Origin: Closterium sp. Naga37s-1
Taxonomy: Eukaryota > Streptophyta > Zygnematophyceae > Desmidiales > Closteriaceae
Length of the DNA: 64,000 nt
Assembly: GCA_947471745.1 (NCBI GenBank)
Contig: CANJKZ010000924.1
Coordinates: 186,001-250,000 of the forward strand
Direction: 5' to 3'
Shown: piece by piece, positions 40,653 to 53,125 of the stretch
How positions within the stretch are numbered: position 1 is the first letter of the stretch
How the letters are laid out: each line of letters opens with the position of its first letter
Notes under the pieces: model-generated
What the model saw: the letters and a program-made list of their open reading frames with translations, nothing else
Told to the model about the DNA's origin: nothing
Database searches by the model: none
Translations under genes and position numbers: made by a program

Positions 40653-43006
40653 CTAGGGGAGTTCGTCCTCCTCGTCGGACTCGGGCTCCGGGCAGTTGTT
40701 TCCCCAGAAGCCATCGGCGGTAATCTCGTCGTCCACGTCCACTTCCTGTGTCAGCTGGCTCCTCCTGTGCGCCATCGCCAGCTTGTCCTCGCTCCCATCA
40801 AGCGCGCTGCCGATGCCGCACGCGAGGAACGCCTATTTGATGAGCTCGGTGGCTTCCTTATGTTGCCTGCACCACATGAAAGCGACGGAGGGAAATGGTT
40901 AGAACAATAGGCGGGGGGTGGGGGGGGGGGGGGGGGGGGGGGGGGGGGAACAGCACATTCGCGCACGTATAGAAACCAGAGTTAATCTCACCTGCTGTCG
41001 TCAGCGTGCCGATGCCGCCCTGCTCAAACCAGCTCTGGTACTGCTGGCGCACGCCGGCCTTGAATCTCTTGTTGGCCGACACGTCAAGGGGTTGTACCTC
41101 CGCCGTACATCCCCCCGGGATCACCGCTGGCACGATGTTGAGCTCGGCATAACAACTAACAAGCTTCTGTTTTTGTGCGCAGATGTCGTCGTTGGGTGCC
41201 AAGAGAATGGATGGATGGACGTCGCAGGCGTCATCCAGGGCTCGACGAGGCTGGCAAGCCCTTCTTTTTTTTACCTCGTCCGTGAGGTGACCGCGGTAGG
41301 AATCCAGCACCAGCATCGCGATCCTTGCGCACACACCGAACTTGGGCTTGATGAAGGGCTTGATGCACTCGTCGAGCCACCGCATGACGCTCGCGGCGTC
41401 CATCCATCCATTCTCGTGACACGCCACGACGACATCTGCGTACGATCGGAAACGATTGTTAGTTTTAAAGTTAAAGAAAAGCAAACATGAAACACAAAAC
41501 AAAGCTTACCGTTCAAGAAGTCTCCCTTTGGGACGGTCTTGCACTTGAAAAACACCCGCGTCTTCAGCTTCTCCCTCATTGTCGTGCACGCCAGCATCAC
41601 CGTGACGCTCTCCTTCAGGTAACCACCACTCCTGATGGGCACCGACTTCACGCCCGCTTGCTCCACGGTGGTAGTCGCCGGCATCTCCAGCCACACCGGA
41701 GTCTGGTCGGCGTTGATGATGTACCGGTTGTCGATGTCTTATTCACGACGCCGGTCGCTCACAAAATGCCAAAAGTCCTTGCACTTGACGGCAACATCTG
41801 CACATGGGGGGGAAAGGATGCAGAGGAACCCGTGTTAGTAAAAACAGAAACAACCATAGAAATAACAAACAAATCCAACAAATACCAAGGGAAATCGCGC
41901 GAATTCAACTACAACAAGGCACTAACGGTCGGCAGTTTTCTGCGCCACCTTTGTTTTCATGCGGACGCTGAGATTCCACCGCTTGCGGATCCGCTCCGAC
42001 CACCGCTGGCTACCTTTCCACTTCACGTCCGGGAAGAGGACATTCATGACCTCGCGCGACCACTTCTGCAGACGGCCAATAGAAACGTCGACACCCTTGC
42101 GCCGCTAGTCGAGGAGCTGCTCGTAGACCTTCATCTCCATCGACCTCTACCAAGAGGATCTGTCGCGCCCGTGTAATCGCTTCCGTGCGCTGTGGGCATC
42201 TCTGAGAAGCTTCGCCTGGTTATTTGGTCAAGCACTTCCGGTGGATGCCCGACTCAAGCGCCACCTCGCTTATCGATGCCGCAGCCTCCAGGCGCACGGG
42301 CCACTTGAGATTTTCTTGGGCGGTAAACGATTGTCGCTTATGCTGCGTCGGCTTGTGCCTGGGAGAGGGGGGGCATGAATCACGGTTCTTAGAAGAAGGG
42401 TGGGGACGCTTTCTGTTAATCGGAGGATAAGACGAAATCGACAGCTTCTCAGGTAGGCCGTCGCGCGACCGATACTCGAAGCCCTCTTCGTCGTCGTCTC
42501 CCGCACCACCCTCGGATAATAACATCAGCCTCGGTGCCAGCCTCGGCGCCCCTTTCGCCCTCGGCGCTCGTTTCGCCATCGTCGCGGTGCTCGTCGTCGG
42601 TGGCCACGTCGTCTTTAACGCCCACGGTCGACTCGTCCCACGAGCAATCTTCAGGCTGGCCCTATCGTGGTGCCGGCGCCGGCACTTCGATGCACTCATC
42701 TGGGGGCTTGTTACTTTCAGGTTCCGACAGGAACTCGTCGAATGCCGATGGCAGCAGAAGTGTGAGGACGGGCCGATTGCCCGCGTATGTAGGAGCAGGC
42801 GGATTTGTAGGAGCAGGAGGAGCAAGAGGGGACTGAGGAACAGGAGGAGCAGGGGGTGCAGGTGGCGCAGGAGGCCTTGGTGGCTCAGGAGGCTCTGGAG
42901 GCGCACGACTATACCAGCCGTCGTCGGTAAGTTGCCAGGCGCATGTGGGCTTTTTCTTGAAAAGGAAGTAGGTATCGGTAAATTCCGCCATGGCTTCCGC
43001 AGCCAT
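40653..43006 (-). pseudogene. DDE_1-family (pogo/Tc5-like) transposase gene, copy 2, five exons
   Basis: From the ATG at 43006: MAAEAMAEFTDTYF, a Pro-rich acidic region, a psq-type helix-turn-helix (QSFTAQENLKWPVRLEAAASISEVALESGI), a CENP-B-type domain (VYEQLLD*RRKGVDVS, SQRWSERIRKRWNLSVR), intron 1 (41798-41926), first Asp in IINADQTPVWLEMP, intron 2 (41436-41509), CHENGWMD and second Asp in LVLDSYRGHLTDE, intron 3 (41167-41274), third Asp in VQPLDVSANKRFKAG, intron 4 (40867-40991, with a 29-base C-run in sense), and an acidic end stopping at 40653-40655. Stops in the N-terminal exon, one before DIDNRYIINADQ and one near the end make it a pseudogene. Introns 1, 2 and 4 match copy 1 in position. 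Confidence 0.85.
41179..41440. repeat. Inverted repeat: exon 3 start copied backwards into intron 3
   Basis: The arm at 41353-41440 is the first 88 bp of exon 3 (including its acceptor CGCAG). The arm at 41179-41264 lies in intron 3 and matches it in opposite orientation, with ATGGATGGATGGACG and GGCTCGACGAG shared and roughly four of five bases equal by eye. The spacer is 88 bp. A transcript could fold into a long hairpin. Confidence 0.88.
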
Positions 43007-43357
43007 GCGGGCTAGATGGAACAACTGAATGAAAAACTGAAAGAGAGGGTGCAGAAATGGGCAACGGAGGGGACCCCGTCGGGTTGGCGGCTCGGGGTCC
43101 TCGTCAATGACAGACGGGAAACCTCCTGCCTGAACCCGCAGAGGAGGGTTCGCGGCACCATACATGCGCTGGCAGGGCATATTCCACCCCCTTCTAGAGG
43201 GTTCGGCTGGAATGCACCTGCCTGGCAGCGCATGACGCTGTGATTGGGCCGCACGGTAGTTTTCGAGTCAGCGCAGGCAGGTGCGATGCTTCTGGACTCA
43301 AATGTGCGATGGGAAATCGAGTCGCAACTGTTTTGGCCTGGATTTCATGCACGATCC
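43007..43357. other. Gap between DDE_1 copy 2 and Copia-B
   Basis: About 350 bp; may hold the promoter or 5' exon of the DDE_1 gene. Nothing specific recognised. The five bases before Copia-B are GATCC. Confidence 0.4.
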
Positions 43358-43803
43358 TGTTACGATATGGAATTGTTGAATAAATATTCCTGTAGTAACG
43401 AAACCCTAACGCGAAGATGACTGCAGCGAGGACGAAGACCGAGCGAAACAGACAGTTATTGTAGACGGTTGAAAGCATAAAGAATTTGAAGTGCAAACGC
43501 GGGAAATGCATTCAAACAGTTACTGTGGCGCATATTGTTACCAAAAACGGTTGGCATTCCCGATGTAGACTAGCCCTAAGGGGAATGTACCCCCTCAGAG
43601 TACATGGCTACCTAGGACTTTTCGTATTCCACTGTATTCCTAAATAAACCATTGTACCGCATTGTAATAGTCAATTTTGTCGAGAACTCAAATCTCCTTC
43701 TTCTGACAGGGTCCGTACCCGGCTTCACTAGCAATCTTCCGCTGCTACACTAAGTGCGATCAACCTGAGACGATCCTATAGACCGTCATTTCAGATTGTA
43801 ACA
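43358..43803 (+). repeat. Copia-B 5' LTR
   Basis: 446 bp from TGTTACGATATGG to GATTGTAACA, directly before the primer site. AAACCCTAA (telobox) lies at 43401-43409. Its first 400 bp match 48590-48607 plus 56083-56460. Confidence 0.93.
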
Positions 43804-43896
43804 TGGTATGAGAGCCACTCATGATTCTTCGCATCATATAGACCGTCACTCAAATTCGAATTCAAGGTGGCGTCCGGTACGCGCTCCCACCGAAAC

Positions 43897-45359
43897 ATGG
43901 CGGGAGGATCTGGTGGGCAGGCGGCTCCCACAACCGAAGCCCCTGCCAACCCAACCGCTAATTCTGCGGCAACCACTACTGTCAGCAATGCGCTACTGGA
44001 GCAACTCATCCAGCGCATCACCACTCTGGAGTCAGGAATTCAAGAAATGAAAAATGGTAACCCGGGAACTTCTCAGCAATCCGAACAACCGACTGCTCCC
44101 AACACGGGACCGGCTCCAACCACATTCGACCTCGGGTCGAACATACCTGCTCCAACTTCTTCCCGTCCAAGCGACGAAGCCATGCTCACAGCCCAGATTA
44201 AGTTTCTAGCCATCTCGAAGATTCGTACAAGCACCGCCTTCAACGGGCGAGATTTCTACACGTGGAGTTTCGAGCTTGAATTGCTCCTCCAAAGCGCCCA
44301 GATTTTCTGCTTCTTCGACGGTAGCTATGCCGGCCCCGCTAGCGACATCGACGAAGCAAGGGCTCAATATTTCAATGAATCATGCATGGCGTACAGCATT
44401 CTGCTACGCAACATGTCACCAACCGAACAACTCGGCATACGTCCGTTCAAAAGCGATCCGGCCCCCGCCATGTCGGCTTGAAATAACCTAACCAAGACAT
44501 ACCAGCCCAAAGACTCCGTGTCCTCAAGCCACCTCCTTCAGCAACTCATGGAGGTCAAAATCACACCTGGCGAAAAGGCAAATGCCTACATCAACTGCTG
44601 CCGTAGCGTCCGCGATCAGCTCCTAAAACTAGGAAATTCGATCCCCGAAGACATGTTCATCACGATCGTCCTTCGAGGATTAGGACCTCAGTGGACTCCG
44701 TGCAAAGCCTTGCTCCGCCAGCAAGGCACAGTCCCTACTGCACGAGCAGCAAGACATGGACTTCAACCAGGAAAATGGGGGTCGGCGCGAACAAATCGCC
44801 TTCTACTTCGGCCGCGATCAGCGACGATCCCGCGATTCGCGCCCGCGTCAATATTACTGCAAAATTTTCGGTCACTCAACCGAACGATGCCGATCCGGTC
44901 CCCGACACGACTCGGTGCCACGCACAACTCGACTTCAGGCCCTGATTTCACGACGCCAACAACAACCCCTTGCCCCTGGACTGGGAAACATACCACACCA
45001 CACGTCCCTGGTCCCTTCGCAACATGCCTTTTGAAGACCTCCGACGACTGGAAGAAGAAGAAACTCGTCGCCGAGCCGATGCAGAGGCAGCAGCAGCAGC
45101 AACTGCCCCTAACAAAGGCTGGGGCACATGGACCGGCGCATCCGCATGGGGAAGATCTGCACCACCCGCCACCAACGGCTGGGGAACAGGAAGCAGCACA
45201 GGACCTTGGGAGGTAACGGCAGCAGAGGAAGAAGAGCCGATAGAGGAATACCTGACACGATTGGAGGAAGAGGAAGCAGAGGCAGCAGCTGGTCCCTATG
45301 GGTCCCCACGACCCATCGGCATCCCACCCACAGAACCATCATCCTCCAGTGACTCCTAG
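43897..45359 (+). pseudogene. Copia-B gag
   Basis: Starts MAGGSGGQ. The core includes TAFNGRDFYTWSFELELLLQ, LLQQLMEVKITPGEKANAYI and DMFITIVLRGLGPQW, typical of copia gag. A TGA at 44479-44481 replaces a Trp (AMSA*NNLTKTY), with the same frame after it. A shift near 44.73 kb leads to the knuckle region YYCKIFGHSTERC, which keeps C-X4-H-X4-C but lacks the first Cys. A further shift near 44.97 kb leads to an Ala/Glu-rich tail. No DSG or DTG protease motif appears before integrase. Confidence 0.85.
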
Positions 45360-45653
45360 AACTCCTCTGAAACCTCCAGACCATACACTGACTGTGACAC
45401 CATCCTGCCTTACAGCTGCTACCCTCACAGCCCACTTCCACAGGAATCAACTCCCATCGGCCCATTTGACCCCAATCCCCTCCCTGAACCAGGCCCCTCC
45501 ACTATTCGCGGGCCACCACCACATCACGTCCCACACCCCCACCTGCACGAAGTCACAGCAGACACAGATGACACACAAGCCCCACTTGCAACTGCAACCA
45601 CAGTCACGCCGGCACAGCCTCACATTGCTCGCGATTGCATACAAGCTTTCGGA

Positions 45654-46433
45654 TTGTCCATCTCACCTCAGCCGATCCCACAGCCTGCTCACCCCAACCT
45701 CACTGAACTCCTCGCCTTCTTCACACGCTCACCCGCACTGCGCGCACCTCCTGACCTCTTGCATAGGCGTCTTGGCCATCCCTCTCAGGATGTTCTTAAC
45801 AACTGCATCCGCGCTGAGGTCTTTCTTCCTGGAACACTACTCCGCCCTGACGGTTCCCCTGTCACTGTTGACAACAACCGCAACACTGCCTGCACTATCT
45901 GCCCCACAGCCGCGCTCAAACACATGCCCTCCAAGCTCCTCGAGCCCAGCACAAACCGTTATGCAAAGCTCCAGAAGGTGTACAGTGACTTCCTCGTCCT
46001 CACTCAGACGGGCGTCAATGGCGAGGAATACACTCTCACCTTCGTGGATGCCCACTCACGCTTCGTCTGGGTCACCAATGTGACACACAGGAGCAAGGCG
46101 TGTGAGGTCTTCAAAGTGTGGCACAAACAGGCAGAGAAGCAATCCGACAGCAGCCTCAAACTTTGGCAAACCGACTGCGCAGCCGAATTCAAGAGCAATG
46201 AGTTCGAGGCCTACATGAAGAAAACGGGGATCATTCACAAGCTTTCCCTGCCCTACACTCACCCCCAGCAAGGCGTCGATGAGCGCACCAACCGCACTCT
46301 GATGACAAAGGTTTGCGCCCTCCTGCAGCAAAGCGACGTTGACGCGAAGTACTGGCCCTATGCCATGCATCACGCTGTCCGTCTCCACAACCTGCTCAGC
46401 ACCACCGCCAACACAGATCATCCCGCACCTTAA
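45654..46433 (+). pseudogene. Copia-B integrase
   Basis: The frame holds the zinc domain (LLHRRLGHPSQD and CTICPTAALKH), FVDAHSRF with the first catalytic Asp region, TDCAAEF (canonical TDNGGEF) and GVDERTNRTLM with the Glu. It is interrupted at 46431-46433. The following blocks, such as GDISMLRV and GCMVQYRPP, lie in another frame, with a TAG at 46474-46476 where Trp is expected. Confidence 0.9.
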
Positions 46434-46659
46434 ATTCACCGGCGACAAAGGGGACATCTCCATGCTCCGCGTCTAGGGATGCATGGTGCAGTATCGGCCC
46501 GCCACCGCAAACACGGGGAAATTCGAACGTCGCGCACGTTGGGGCGTGCATCTCGGCATCAGCTTCGAGAACCACACCTGGACCATTCTCGACCACGACA
46601 CATCCCGAGTGGTCGCGGCACGTTATCTTCTACGAGGACCTTAACATCCTCAAATTTCC

Positions 46660-47163
46660 GTGCGATCGTCACGCACTCGCACCAGGGGAGAAAACAACGT
46701 GGCGAACTACGATCGCCCTCCACGCAGCTTCGCCACTCCCGCTGACGAAGCCGAAGCCGCGATTACGGACCAAGACCCCACGGACCCCCATCCCGGCCCC
46801 CGCCCTTGGAGCGATGAAGATGAAGACGAGGACAGCGCTCCGCTCGACTCCTCGCGCAACTCTCTTCTCAGCCCCACTCCGTCAAGTGGAAATCCCTCCG
46901 ACGATGATGTTGTGGAGGTTACCATCGAGCAGCAGCACAGCGCTGGCATCTCCGGCCTGCAGCTTCTTGGCTTGCGTACCGCCGTCTCTCGTCCACCCCA
47001 AGCAGTTGAACCCAAAATCCCGCGCCAGGCACTCACGGGCCCCTACAGCAAGGAGTGGCGCGAGGTGATGGACGCAGAGGCCGCCGCACTCGAAGCTCGC
47101 AAGACATGGGTACTGGCTGACCGCGCCGCCTTGAAGGGGAAACGCGTCCTGTCCGGCAAATGA
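46660..47163 (+). pseudogene. Copia-B integrase-RT linker and RT start
   Basis: An acidic, Pro-rich linker leads to ALTGPYSKEWREVMDAEAAALEARKTW, the start of copia RT. It ends with TGA at 47161-47163 in place of the Trp of KWVFRVK. Blocks just upstream (46.44-46.66 kb) are frameshifted integrase C-terminus. Confidence 0.85.
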
Positions 47164-47172
47164 GTCTTCCGC

Positions 47173-48582
47173 GTGAAAACCTCCGGCGACGGCACCATCG
47201 AACGCTTCAAGGCTCGCTGGGTCGTGCGCGGTTTCGATCAACGCCACGGCATTGACTTCGACCAAACCTTCGCCCACGTGAGTCGCCACACCTCTGTCCG
47301 CATCCTCTTCGCAATCGCTGCAGCAAAGCATCTCTTGCTTCGCCAAATCGACATCAAGAACGCCTTCCTCTACGCGCCAGTCGACACTCTAATTTTCGTC
47401 GAACAGGCGCATACCTATTGCGACAATGACAATCGCGTGTGCCAACTCAAGAAGTCTCTTTACGCCATCAAGCGGGCGCCGCGTCTCTGGCAGCAGTATC
47501 TCCATCAAATCCTCATCGACATCGGTTTCACCCAGTTGCCTCATGATCCCGGCATGTATCGCCTTCATTTCCGCGGTTACTACATCCTCCTTACGGCATA
47601 CGTGGATAATCTCCTGTACACCGGCACCAGCAACGAGCTCCTTGCACTGTTCGAGAAAAATCTCAGCAATTGCGTCGAGATCACTAGCACCGACCAAGTC
47701 TCTCAGTTCCTGGGCCTGAACATCTCCTACGCAGCTGACGCCATTCATCTTTCCGCCGCCAAATACGCTGAGACCCTGTCGGCAAAATTCCACATCCAAC
47801 CAGCAAACCTCTCCACCACCTACCGCTCCCCGGCCAACCCACACAACCCCAACACCACCCCGCTCAACCCATCAGGACACCCACTGTACAAGCAGCAGCT
47901 CGGCTGCCTCCTCTTCGCTGCGGTCACCTGCAGGCCTGACCTGTCCTGCATCTCAAGCCACCTCGCTCAGTATGCTAAGCGACCCGAAAGGGAGAATATG
48001 TTGGACCTGCAGCGCGCTCTGCAGTACTTCATTTCCACACGACAAATCGGCCTCACCTATTCAACCCTCACGACACGTGCCTTCAGCCTCGTTGGTTACG
48101 TGGACACTGATCACGCCGCTGACCCCGCAAATCGACGGTCCCAAACCGGCTTCGTTTTCCGCCTCGAACCCACCGGACCAATTTCCTGGAATTCACAGAA
48201 GCAGGAAATGGTGGCACTCTCTTCTGCCGAAGCTGAGTTCATCGCTGCCACGTCAGCTGTGCGCAAAGGACCGTACAGCCAGGAACTGCTCCAGGAGGCG
48301 AAAATTGCGACATCCACGAACTTCAAACTTCATTGCGACAATCAGAGCGCGATCAGGATCGCGAACAAACCTGGCTTCGTCAACCGCACCAAGCACATCG
48401 CACTCCGATACTTCTTTGTCAAAGATGAAGTTGACAAGGGCAAAGTCGTCTTGACTAACTGTCCCACCGGTGACATGGCAGCTGACTTCCTCACCAAGAA
48501 GTTGCCTCGTCAGCAGTACCAGCACTGCGCGAACATCTACGGTATAACCAAACGCGTCAAGACTTCGCTCCTACAGGAATGA
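47173..48582 (+). pseudogene. Copia-B reverse transcriptase and RNase H
   Basis: A 469-residue open frame. RT: FKARWVVRGFDQRHGIDFDQTFAHV, QIDIKNAFLYAPV (first Asp) and AYVDNLLYTG, where the catalytic YVDD reads YVDN. RNase H: VGYVDTDHAADP, EMVALSSAEAEFIAA and LHCDNQSAI, all acids kept. The tail DMAADFLTKKLP is normal and is followed by the ATGAAGGGGAG polypurine tract. The D-to-N change alone should cripple polymerisation. Confidence 0.93.
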
Positions 48583-48589
48583 AGGGGAG

Positions 48590-48607
48590 TGTTAGGATAT
48601 GGAATTT
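48590..48607 (+). repeat. Copia-B 3' LTR, first 18 bases
   Basis: TGTTAGGATATGGAATTT, preceded by the polypurine tract. AATTT at 48603-48607 is the target duplication of Copia-3, repeated at 56078-56082. Confidence 0.93.
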
Positions 48608-48737
48608 TGTCAGAATGAGAACGAAGGAATGACTGAATCAGAAAGCAGGTGGGTACAAGTAGGAAACCTAAAAGTGTTGTACCCTATATAAACTACCCCA
48701 CTACAGCCTACACAGACTATAGCATATATGTTTGACA
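48608..48737 (-). repeat. Copia-3 3' LTR
   Basis: 130 bp, with inverted repeat GGGTACAA at 48651-48658 and TTGTACCC at 48677-48684. A CTATGGGGGTG polypurine tract adjoins it on the sense upstream side. Confidence 0.96.
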
Positions 48738-48821
48738 CACCCCCATAGGCAAAGTGGGGGAGAACAAGAGGTCACAAGACCGGTCAAGAGAGGCAAAGCA
48801 AGCTCAGGGTGGATCACGAAG

Positions 48822-51506
48822 TCACCACGCATTCCGAGCACAAGCAAATGGCCACAAGGCCAAGTCACATGCAGAGTTATATAAAGGAGAACAAGCAATA
48901 CTGTGATCACAACCTAGCAAGTGTGAGCATGCAGGTATATGTATAGAGATCACAGTACAAACAGAGTCAAGAAGTAAGCAAGTGAGGCACAGTAGGCACA
49001 AGGCCCAGAACAGTACAGAAACGCTGATGATCACAAGGCTGGAGTGCCTTGGTGAAGCAACAGCAGTGTTGGCCTGAGTGGCCACGTAAGCAAGACGAAG
49101 CTGACCACGCTGCTGCAACTCTCGAGCAAGGAAGTAGCGCAGAGCGATGTGCTTCGTTCTGTGCTCCAGTCTGTGCTCCTGACACAAGGCAATCATGGCC
49201 TTGTTGTCAACGTACAGCACTGGAGGAGAACGAGGCAGCTCTCCCAGGTCGGTGAGCAGGTAGGTGAGCCAGCGTAACTCCTGTGCAGCCATGGCCCCTG
49301 CGTAGATCTCAGCCTCACAGCTGGAGCTGAGAACAGAAGAAGAGCGGGTAGACCGCCAAGAAACAGAGCCGGATCCAAGGCTGAAGGTGTAACCCTGTGA
49401 CGACCGCTGCGTAGCCAAGTCGTCAGCCCAAGAAGCGTCTGCGTGACCAGTGAGGACAACTCGAGCCCGTCCTCCAAGCACGAGCCCCATGCCCGACGTA
49501 CTGCACAAGTAGCGCAACACCCTCTTAGCGGCATCCATGTGCTCCTTCCTGTGTCGGCCAGGAGTGACATAGCGTGCTAGGATGCTAAGAGGGTAGGCAA
49601 GGTCAGGTCGATTGCAGGTCATCAGGTACATGAGGCAGCCCACAAGCTCTGGATACGGGCCACTCGGCTCTACGGACTCGTCCGAAGGTGGAGCTGAGAG
49701 CGAGTGACCTGTAGGCAGAGGGGTGGACTGTGGCGAGGAGTACGTGAAGCCGAAGCGCTGAAGGACCTGCTGCACCATGTGTGACTGAGTCAAGGTAATG
49801 GTGCGCTGTGCTCTGTCCCGGGTGATCCGCAAGCCAAGATATCTTGTCAGCTCACCCAGGTTTGTGCACGTGTGTCTCTTCTGCAGCTCCGACTTCACGT
49901 GGGCGAGTGCCTCAGTGTCAGAAGTAGCAAAGACCAAGTCGTCTACGTACACGAGAACGTAGAACGGCGGCAGAGTGGCGTCGGTGTGTAGAAACAACGA
50001 CGGGTCAGCAGTAGAAGGAGCAAACCCAAGAGCAGCAAGAGTAGTCCTCAATGTGTCGTGCCACTCACGGGGTGCCTGGCGGAGACCGTAGACTGGCCGC
50101 CGGAGGCTCCACTGGGTACCAGCAGGAAACGACCCAGTGAAGCCAGGTGGGCGGCGCAGCCAAATCTCCTCGTGCAGGCTGCCCTGTAGGAAAGCAGTGC
50201 TGAAGTCAAGAGAGTGAAGCTCGTAGTCACGCTGAGCGGCGACGTGCAGCAGAACCCGAAGAGTGGTCATCTTTGGGGTAGGGTAGAAGGTCTGGAAGAA
50301 GTCAACTCCCTGTCGCTGACTGAAGCCTCGTGCAACGTAACGCGCCTTGAAGACAGGCGGAGAACCCGGCGGCCGCTTCACCCTGAAAATCCACATGCCA
50401 CTGATGATGTTCGCCCCAGGTGGGGGAACCTCATCGACGTAGGTGCCTGTGGACTTCCAGGAAGCCATCTCTGCGTCCATGGCTGTCTGCCACTGAGAGG
50501 AGTAGGGACCCTCTATCGCCTCTGCGTAAGAGCGCGGGGTCGGGATGTCTGGTGCATCCGGGTCTCCCTCAGGGGCAATCAGCATGGACACGAGATGAGG
50601 TAAAGCAGCGGCAAAGCACTCAAACTCCTCCTGTCTGTCCTCAAGAACGTCCGTGCCAAGAGCACACTCACCCCCGACGGACGGAGGACAGACAGACTCA
50701 GACTCAGCAACAAGACTAGCGGCGTAGTCTAGACGACAGGCGGCAGCAAAGTCAACAAGCTCAGTAATTAGAGCAGACGCAGCAGTGGACTCAAAGGAAG
50801 GGTCAGTGACAACAGTGGCGAGGAAACGCGTGACAGTAGGAATAGCAGCACGAAGGGAGTCAGACTCCGGGTCCGGATCGTCAGGAAGAGAGGACGCAGG
50901 AGGAGAGGGCAGAGGGACACGCTGTGGAGCAGTGGAAGGACGCAGAGTCATATAGTGAGTGCCAGGGACAGGAGGAGGACGCTGACGTGGAACACGACCA
51001 GTGCGGACAGCGCGAACAGGCGACGCAGGACGAGACGCAGGCGACGCAGGACGAGACTCAGGCTCACGACGCTTCGTAAGACCTCTAGTCGATCCAGAGT
51101 AAGGAGAAGGACCTGCAGTGGAGAGGCTGGCAGTAACTGCGACTGCGACGGGACAGGCTGTGGACTCAGTAAGGGGGAGGAGGAGCGGAAAGCGGTAGGC
51201 CAAGAACCTGCTGAAGGAGCGGAACGTAGTACGGCCGCGGCCGCGCAGCGCCTCCAGAAACAGCAGAGACAGCACCAGTACCCTCTGCTCCAGGGTCTCC
51301 AGCTCCAACTCCCGCAGCACCACCAGCCGCAGCACCTCCAGCAGCACCAGCTCCAGCAGCACCAGCTCCAAATCCTGCAGCACCACCAGCCCCAGCAGCT
51401 CCAGTACCTCCAGTACGAGCACCTCCGGGACCAGCGGCTCCAGTACCTCCAGCAGCTCCAACACCAGCAGGGCCTCCAGCAGCGGCAGGACCTCCAGCAC
51501 GAGCAC
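48822..51506 (-). pseudogene. Copia-3 reverse transcriptase and RNase H
   Basis: A long open frame. RT blocks: SSQWQTAMDAEMASW, ARYVARGFSQRQGVDFFQTF, LDFSTAFLQG and YVDDLVFATS, all catalytic Asp kept. RNase H: HADASWADD, SSCEAEIYA and LYVDNKAMIAL. Near 49065 a one-base loss changes ANTADIF into ANTAVAS and replaces the normal end by an unrelated tail. The first 100 residues of this frame are linker read out of frame; the true linker frame joins near 51.17-51.2 kb. Confidence 0.92.
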
Positions 51507-52230
51507 CTCCAGGACCAGCGGCTCCAGCAGCTACAGCACCAGCAGTACCTCCAGCTGCTCCAGCAGCTCCAGCACCAGCAGCACCTCCAGTGGCTCCAGT
51601 AGCACTTACAGTGGCTCCAGCACCAGCAGGACCTCCAGCAGCACCAGTACCTCCAGTACGAGCACCTCTAGAACCAGTGGCTCTAGCAGCTCCAGCACCA
51701 GCAGTACCTCCAGCTGCTCTAGCAGCTCCAGCACCAGCAGCACCTCCAGTGGCTCCAGTAGCACCTCCAGCGGCTCCAGCACCAGCAGGACCTCCAGCAG
51801 CACCAGTACCTCCAGTACGAGCACCTCTAGAACCAGCGGCTCCAGCAGCTCCAGCACCAGCAGGACCTCTAGCTGCTCCAGTAGCTCCAGCACCAGCAGC
51901 ACGGCTACAGCGTCGAGCGTACCACTCACGCAACTGCTGTGGAGAGAGGGGCTCCCGCCGAGACGAGACACCCGAAGGACCTCCAGACACAGCACGCTCA
52001 GGCTCAGCACCCCCAGACTCAGTACCCCCAGGCTCAACACCCCCAAACTCCGCACCCCCAGACTCAGCACCCCCAGACTCAGCAACCCCAGGCTCAGCAC
52101 CCCCAGCAGCACCAGAGTCAACAGCTACCTCGACCGGCTCGACAGGGTCTACCTGGGACACACCTGAAGGGGCAGGACCCTGAGGGGGAAGGGGGTCTAC
52201 CGGAGGAGTACCTGGTGCGAGGAAGAGCGG
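51166..52230 (-). pseudogene. Copia-3 integrase-RT linker
   Basis: Gly/Ala-rich repeats like those of Copia-1, preceded by GGAEPGVAES-type units and one SPQQLREWYARR motif (51916-51939). A 10-base G-run at 52232-52241 (C in sense), where Copia-1 has a shorter interrupted run, marks the frame change between integrase and linker. Confidence 0.82.
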
Positions 52231-53125
52231 CGGGGGGGGGGAGAGGGGCAGTGCGGTAGGGAAAGAGACGGTAGTAAGAGACCGACTCGTCAAACGTGAC
52301 GTCCTGAGAGGATAGAACACGGCGCGAGGTGGGGTGGTAAAACTGCCACCCAGGTGAGTCAGGGGGGAAGCCAAGGAAAACGCAGGGAACAGCACGAGAG
52401 GACAGCTTGTCCGCGGAAGTATCGCGGACAAAAGCTCGAGATCCCTAGACATGGTACACAGACGCATCACCAACCTTCCCCGTCCACCGCAGAGTAGGTG
52501 TGGTCTCCGGCAGGGAGACACGAGGCTGAAGGTTGATCTGATGCTCAGCGTACTGAACAGCGAACGGCCACAGAAAATGGGGAGCAGCCGCATGGATCAT
52601 GGACGTGCGAGCAACGTCCATGACCATGCCAATGCGGCGCTCAGCAATCCCATTTTGCTGTGGGGAGGCCGGAAGCGTGAACGTCTGGCGGATGCCCTCT
52701 GCACGACAGAAAGCCCTCAGAAGGTCGGAGGAAAACTCACCACCTCTGTCTGAGTGCAGACGTAGAACAGGAAATTCCGAGCCGAAACTCTCTCTGAGCT
52801 GGAGACGAGCAGCGCGGATCCAGTCGATCAACACCTCAGTGACCTCACCCTTGCGGCGCAGGGGGAAGACTGTGGTGTAACGCGAGTAGTCGTCAACGAC
52901 CAGCAGGAAGTAACGCTCGTGACCCTGTCCACGGACGCGGGCTGGGCCCCACACATCCATGTGGAGAGTCTGCAGAGGAGCCTCTGTCGGAGGAAACTCA
53001 GATAAGCGAGGGGCGGCGCGCTGCCGGCCCTCAACACAAGGAACACAGGTGAGGGCAGGCCCCGGAGGAAGGGGAGGGAGGGACGGGGGGAGACCTGAGA
53101 CAAGGACACGGGAGGCCATACCTCA
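52231..53125 (-). pseudogene. Copia-3 integrase
   Basis: Zinc domain split by TGA at 53123-53125 (SLPRL*GMASR, probably CGA), CVPCVEGRQ, HMDVWGP, LHSDRGGEF and PQQNGIAERR. DD35E is complete. TAG at 52445-52447 replaces the Trp of VWGSRAFV, and the C-terminal part (VFLGFPPDSPGWQFY) continues in the same frame to the G-run. Confidence 0.92.
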
